A DNA stretch of 6,748 nt from Balneolales bacterium (lineage in GTDB: Bacteria > Bacteroidota > Rhodothermia > Balneolales > Natronogracilivirgulaceae): NCBI GenBank assembly GCA_007127695.1, contig SKYW01000217.1:1-6748 (forward strand), in the 5' to 3' direction. The first letter of the stretch is position 1. Each line of letters opens with the position of its first letter. The notes under the pieces are model-generated. The model searched no databases. It was not told the DNA's origin and worked only from the letters and a program-made list of their open reading frames with translations. This document shows positions 5,203-6,748 of the stretch, piece after piece. Position numbers and translations under genes: made by a program.

Positions 5203-6748
5203 TTGAATCGTCTCTTACGCGTTATAAGCCTGTGTTTGCTGTCCGGCCTGAGTCTGCCCATGCTTGTGGATACCGGTGCGCTTGCCTCCGTGGCCGAGAC
5301 AGAGGTGGAAACAGCCTGGTCCCTCGTCCCCTCACAGCAGACCCAAAACGCAGTACCGGACGAGAATGAAAATTACGACAGAAGGATCCGGAGGGTGCGC
5401 TTTGTCGGCAATCAGGCATTCAGTGACGGAGAGCTTCGGGCCATCGTCCGGACCCGGCCCAACCGACAATTCCTTGGCATTCCCGGACTCACGTTCTGGT
5501 ATCAGCTCCACAGGATTCACAGCCGTATCGGGGAACCCCCGTCCCTGCTGGACAGAAACGTGCTTGAGCGGGATATTGAGCGTCTGACCAATTTTTATGA
5601 ATCCAGGGGCTTCCGAAATGCCGCAATAGATACGAATATCACCTTTTTCGACCGGGAGCGCCTGGAAGTCTCATTCATGATCCGGGAAGGCAGGCAGTCC
5701 CAGATCCGTGATGTCTTTTACAGCGGGATGCCCCGCACAGGCTCCGATGATGACCTTGTTGCGTTTTTCAAGGACAGTGACATCGCAACCGAGACAATCA
5801 ACGACACCTCATTTCACTCCGGTGTGGCTTTCACCTATGAAGAAATTGCCGAGGAGCGAAACCGTATTATCACACACCTCAGAAACAACGGTTACGCCTC
5901 GGTGACCCGTGACTCGGTCATCGCCGTTGTTCGGGAGGATACGGTCAACACCCTTCAGCTCGATGTGCTGTTCCGCATTTTTCCGGGGCGGATCTACACA
6001 TTTGGTGATGTCCATGTGGAACTTCGCGGACCGGACGGGGAATTTGAACGGGTCCGCAGGGATACACTCGCCGGCCCCCCGCATGCTGAGGATCCCTACA
6101 ATATCGTGATCAATGTGGATGAATCCGCCCGGACGCGCACCAGTCTCATTGCGCGCCAGCTGCTTTTCAAGCCTGGAACGATGTATGACAACCGCGCATA
6201 CCGCAACACGGTCAACCAGTACCAGAATCTGGGAATGCTGGTGGTAAACCAGTTCGGCCATACACCTGACGGCTCCCTGCCTGATTTCACGAACGAAATC
6301 CTGCCGGTCTATGTCCGGATGCAAACGCTGCCCAAACACCGTATCCAGCTTGATTTTTTCGGCATGAGACGCCTTGGCTTCGGTGCCGGTGCAGGTATTC
6401 GCTATATCAACAACAACCTGTTCCAGGGAGCTGAAAACTTTGAAGTCGGGCTGCAGGGCAACTTCGAGTATGTCAGCGGGACCCTTCTCAACAGCACGGA
6501 GCTGAGCACGGCATACACCGTTCAGCGCCTGAATTTTCCATTCCGTCGCCTCGACCAGACGCCGTTTTTCCTCAACGCCAGCACGCGGTACCGGTTCAGC
6601 TGGGCACAAAGCCGCCAGGAAAATTTCACCATCAATGCCAATTTCCGCTTCAACAATCAGTTCGAAGTGCGACACCGGCCGCAAATGGCAAGCCTGCTTG
6701 ACTTCATTGAGCTCGACTGGCTTGATGCTTCCGCAACATCCGAATTTG
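5203..6748 (+). CDS. BamA/TamA (Omp85) family outer-membrane protein, TamL-like, 3' end outside the window
   Basis: Proteins of this superfamily insert or assemble beta-barrel proteins or act as outer-membrane translocation partners. The open frame runs without a stop from 5143 to the window edge, giving 515 residues from TTG 5203. This start gives a signal peptide: basic NRLLR, then a hydrophobic core to about residue 22 and a possible cleavage after GALA (25-28). The first ATG (5260) would remove it. Three POTRA-like segments follow: about 62-165 (IRRVRFVGNQAFSDGEL, then FYESRGFRNAAID), 168-260 (including NNGYASVTRDSVI) and 264-375 (FGDVHVEL, then YQNLGMLVVNQF). The barrel starts near 380 with GMRRLGFGAGAGIRYINNNL (387-406) followed by FQGAE, a pattern close to TamL-type proteins of Bacteroidota. 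Cys11 is preceded by Leu, so there is no standard lipobox. BamA itself is an alternative, but the barrel onset favours TamA/TamL. The absence of a Shine-Dalgarno sequence makes the start less certain than the family. Confidence 0.88.
   Translation, partial: MNRLLRVISLCLLSGLSLPMLVDTGALASVAETEVETAWSLVPSQQTQNAVPDENENYDRRIRRVRFVGNQAFSDGELRAIVRTRPNRQFLGIPGLTFWYQLHRIHSRIGEPPSLLDRNVLERDIERLTNFYESRGFRNAAIDTNITFFDRERLEVSFMIREGRQSQIRDVFYSGMPRTGSDDDLVAFFKDSDIATETINDTSFHSGVAFTYEEIAEERNRIITHLRNNGYASVTRDSVIAVVREDTVNTLQLDVLFRIFPGRIYTFGDVHVELRGPDGEFERVRRDTLAGPPHAEDPYNIVINVDESARTRTSLIARQLLFKPGTMYDNRAYRNTVNQYQNLGMLVVNQFGHTPDGSLPDFTNEILPVYVRMQTLPKHRIQLDFFGMRRLGFGAGAGIRYINNNLFQGAENFEVGLQGNFEYVSGTLLNSTELSTAYTVQRLNFPFRRLDQTPFFLNASTRYRFSWAQSRQENFTINANFRFNNQFEVRHRPQMASLLDFIELDWLDASATSEF

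Noticed and set aside
5809..6684. Minus-strand frame of 291 codons opposite the Omp85-family gene
   Set aside because: The plus strand has a continuous 515-codon frame with signal peptide, POTRA-like repeats and barrel onset. The minus frame shows no family features.
1..6748. CRISPR array, tRNA or rRNA gene, transposase, phage or toxin-antitoxin module
   Set aside because: I looked for spaced repeats, cloverleaf-like segments, terminal inverted repeats and mobile-element motifs on both strands and saw none. All longer stretches are explained by housekeeping or envelope genes.

Overview
The window is an ordinary chromosomal stretch of a Gram-negative bacterium, most likely from the Bacteroidota/Balneolota/Rhodothermota group. 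I base this on the GatA, PrmA and ECF sigma motif styles, a TamA/TamL-like outer-membrane protein, moderately high GC genes with AT-rich spacers, and weak or absent Shine-Dalgarno sequences at several genes. The lineage is an inference from protein style, not from a marker gene. I see no tRNA, rRNA, CRISPR array, insertion sequence, phage gene or attachment site.

Left part (1-4643, minus strand). Five co-directional genes are read from right to left: tatA (Tat protein export), gatA (tRNA-dependent amidotransferase subunit A), an M28-family lipoprotein resembling glutaminyl cyclases, prmA (ribosomal protein L11 methyltransferase) and an ECF sigma factor. The gaps are 82, 49, 36 and 158 bp. The first four could be one transcription unit. 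The sigma factor probably has its own promoter in the 158-bp AT-rich spacer, and it ends in a good candidate intrinsic terminator at the left edge. Inverted repeats bracket or overlap the stop codons of four of the five genes.

Centre (4644-4826). A 183-bp AT-rich divergent spacer separates tatA from the plus-strand genes. It holds a 7-bp stem-loop and a 12-bp direct repeat, and probably the promoters for both directions.

Right part (4827-6748, plus strand). A small, very acidic DUF2795-family protein is followed after 130 bp by a large gene that runs off the window. It encodes an outer-membrane protein of the BamA/TamA (Omp85) superfamily with a signal peptide, POTRA-like repeats and the start of a beta-barrel. 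It most likely begins at a TTG codon.

Functionally the cluster mixes translation (gatA, prmA), export and envelope biogenesis (tatA, lipoprotein, Omp85 protein) and regulation (ECF sigma). I found no evidence of a new multi-gene system. The points most worth checking are the stop-codon stem-loops, the cyclase-like lipoprotein, the DUF2795 protein, and three start codons (tatA, gatA and the Omp85 gene) that automated calling may place wrongly.
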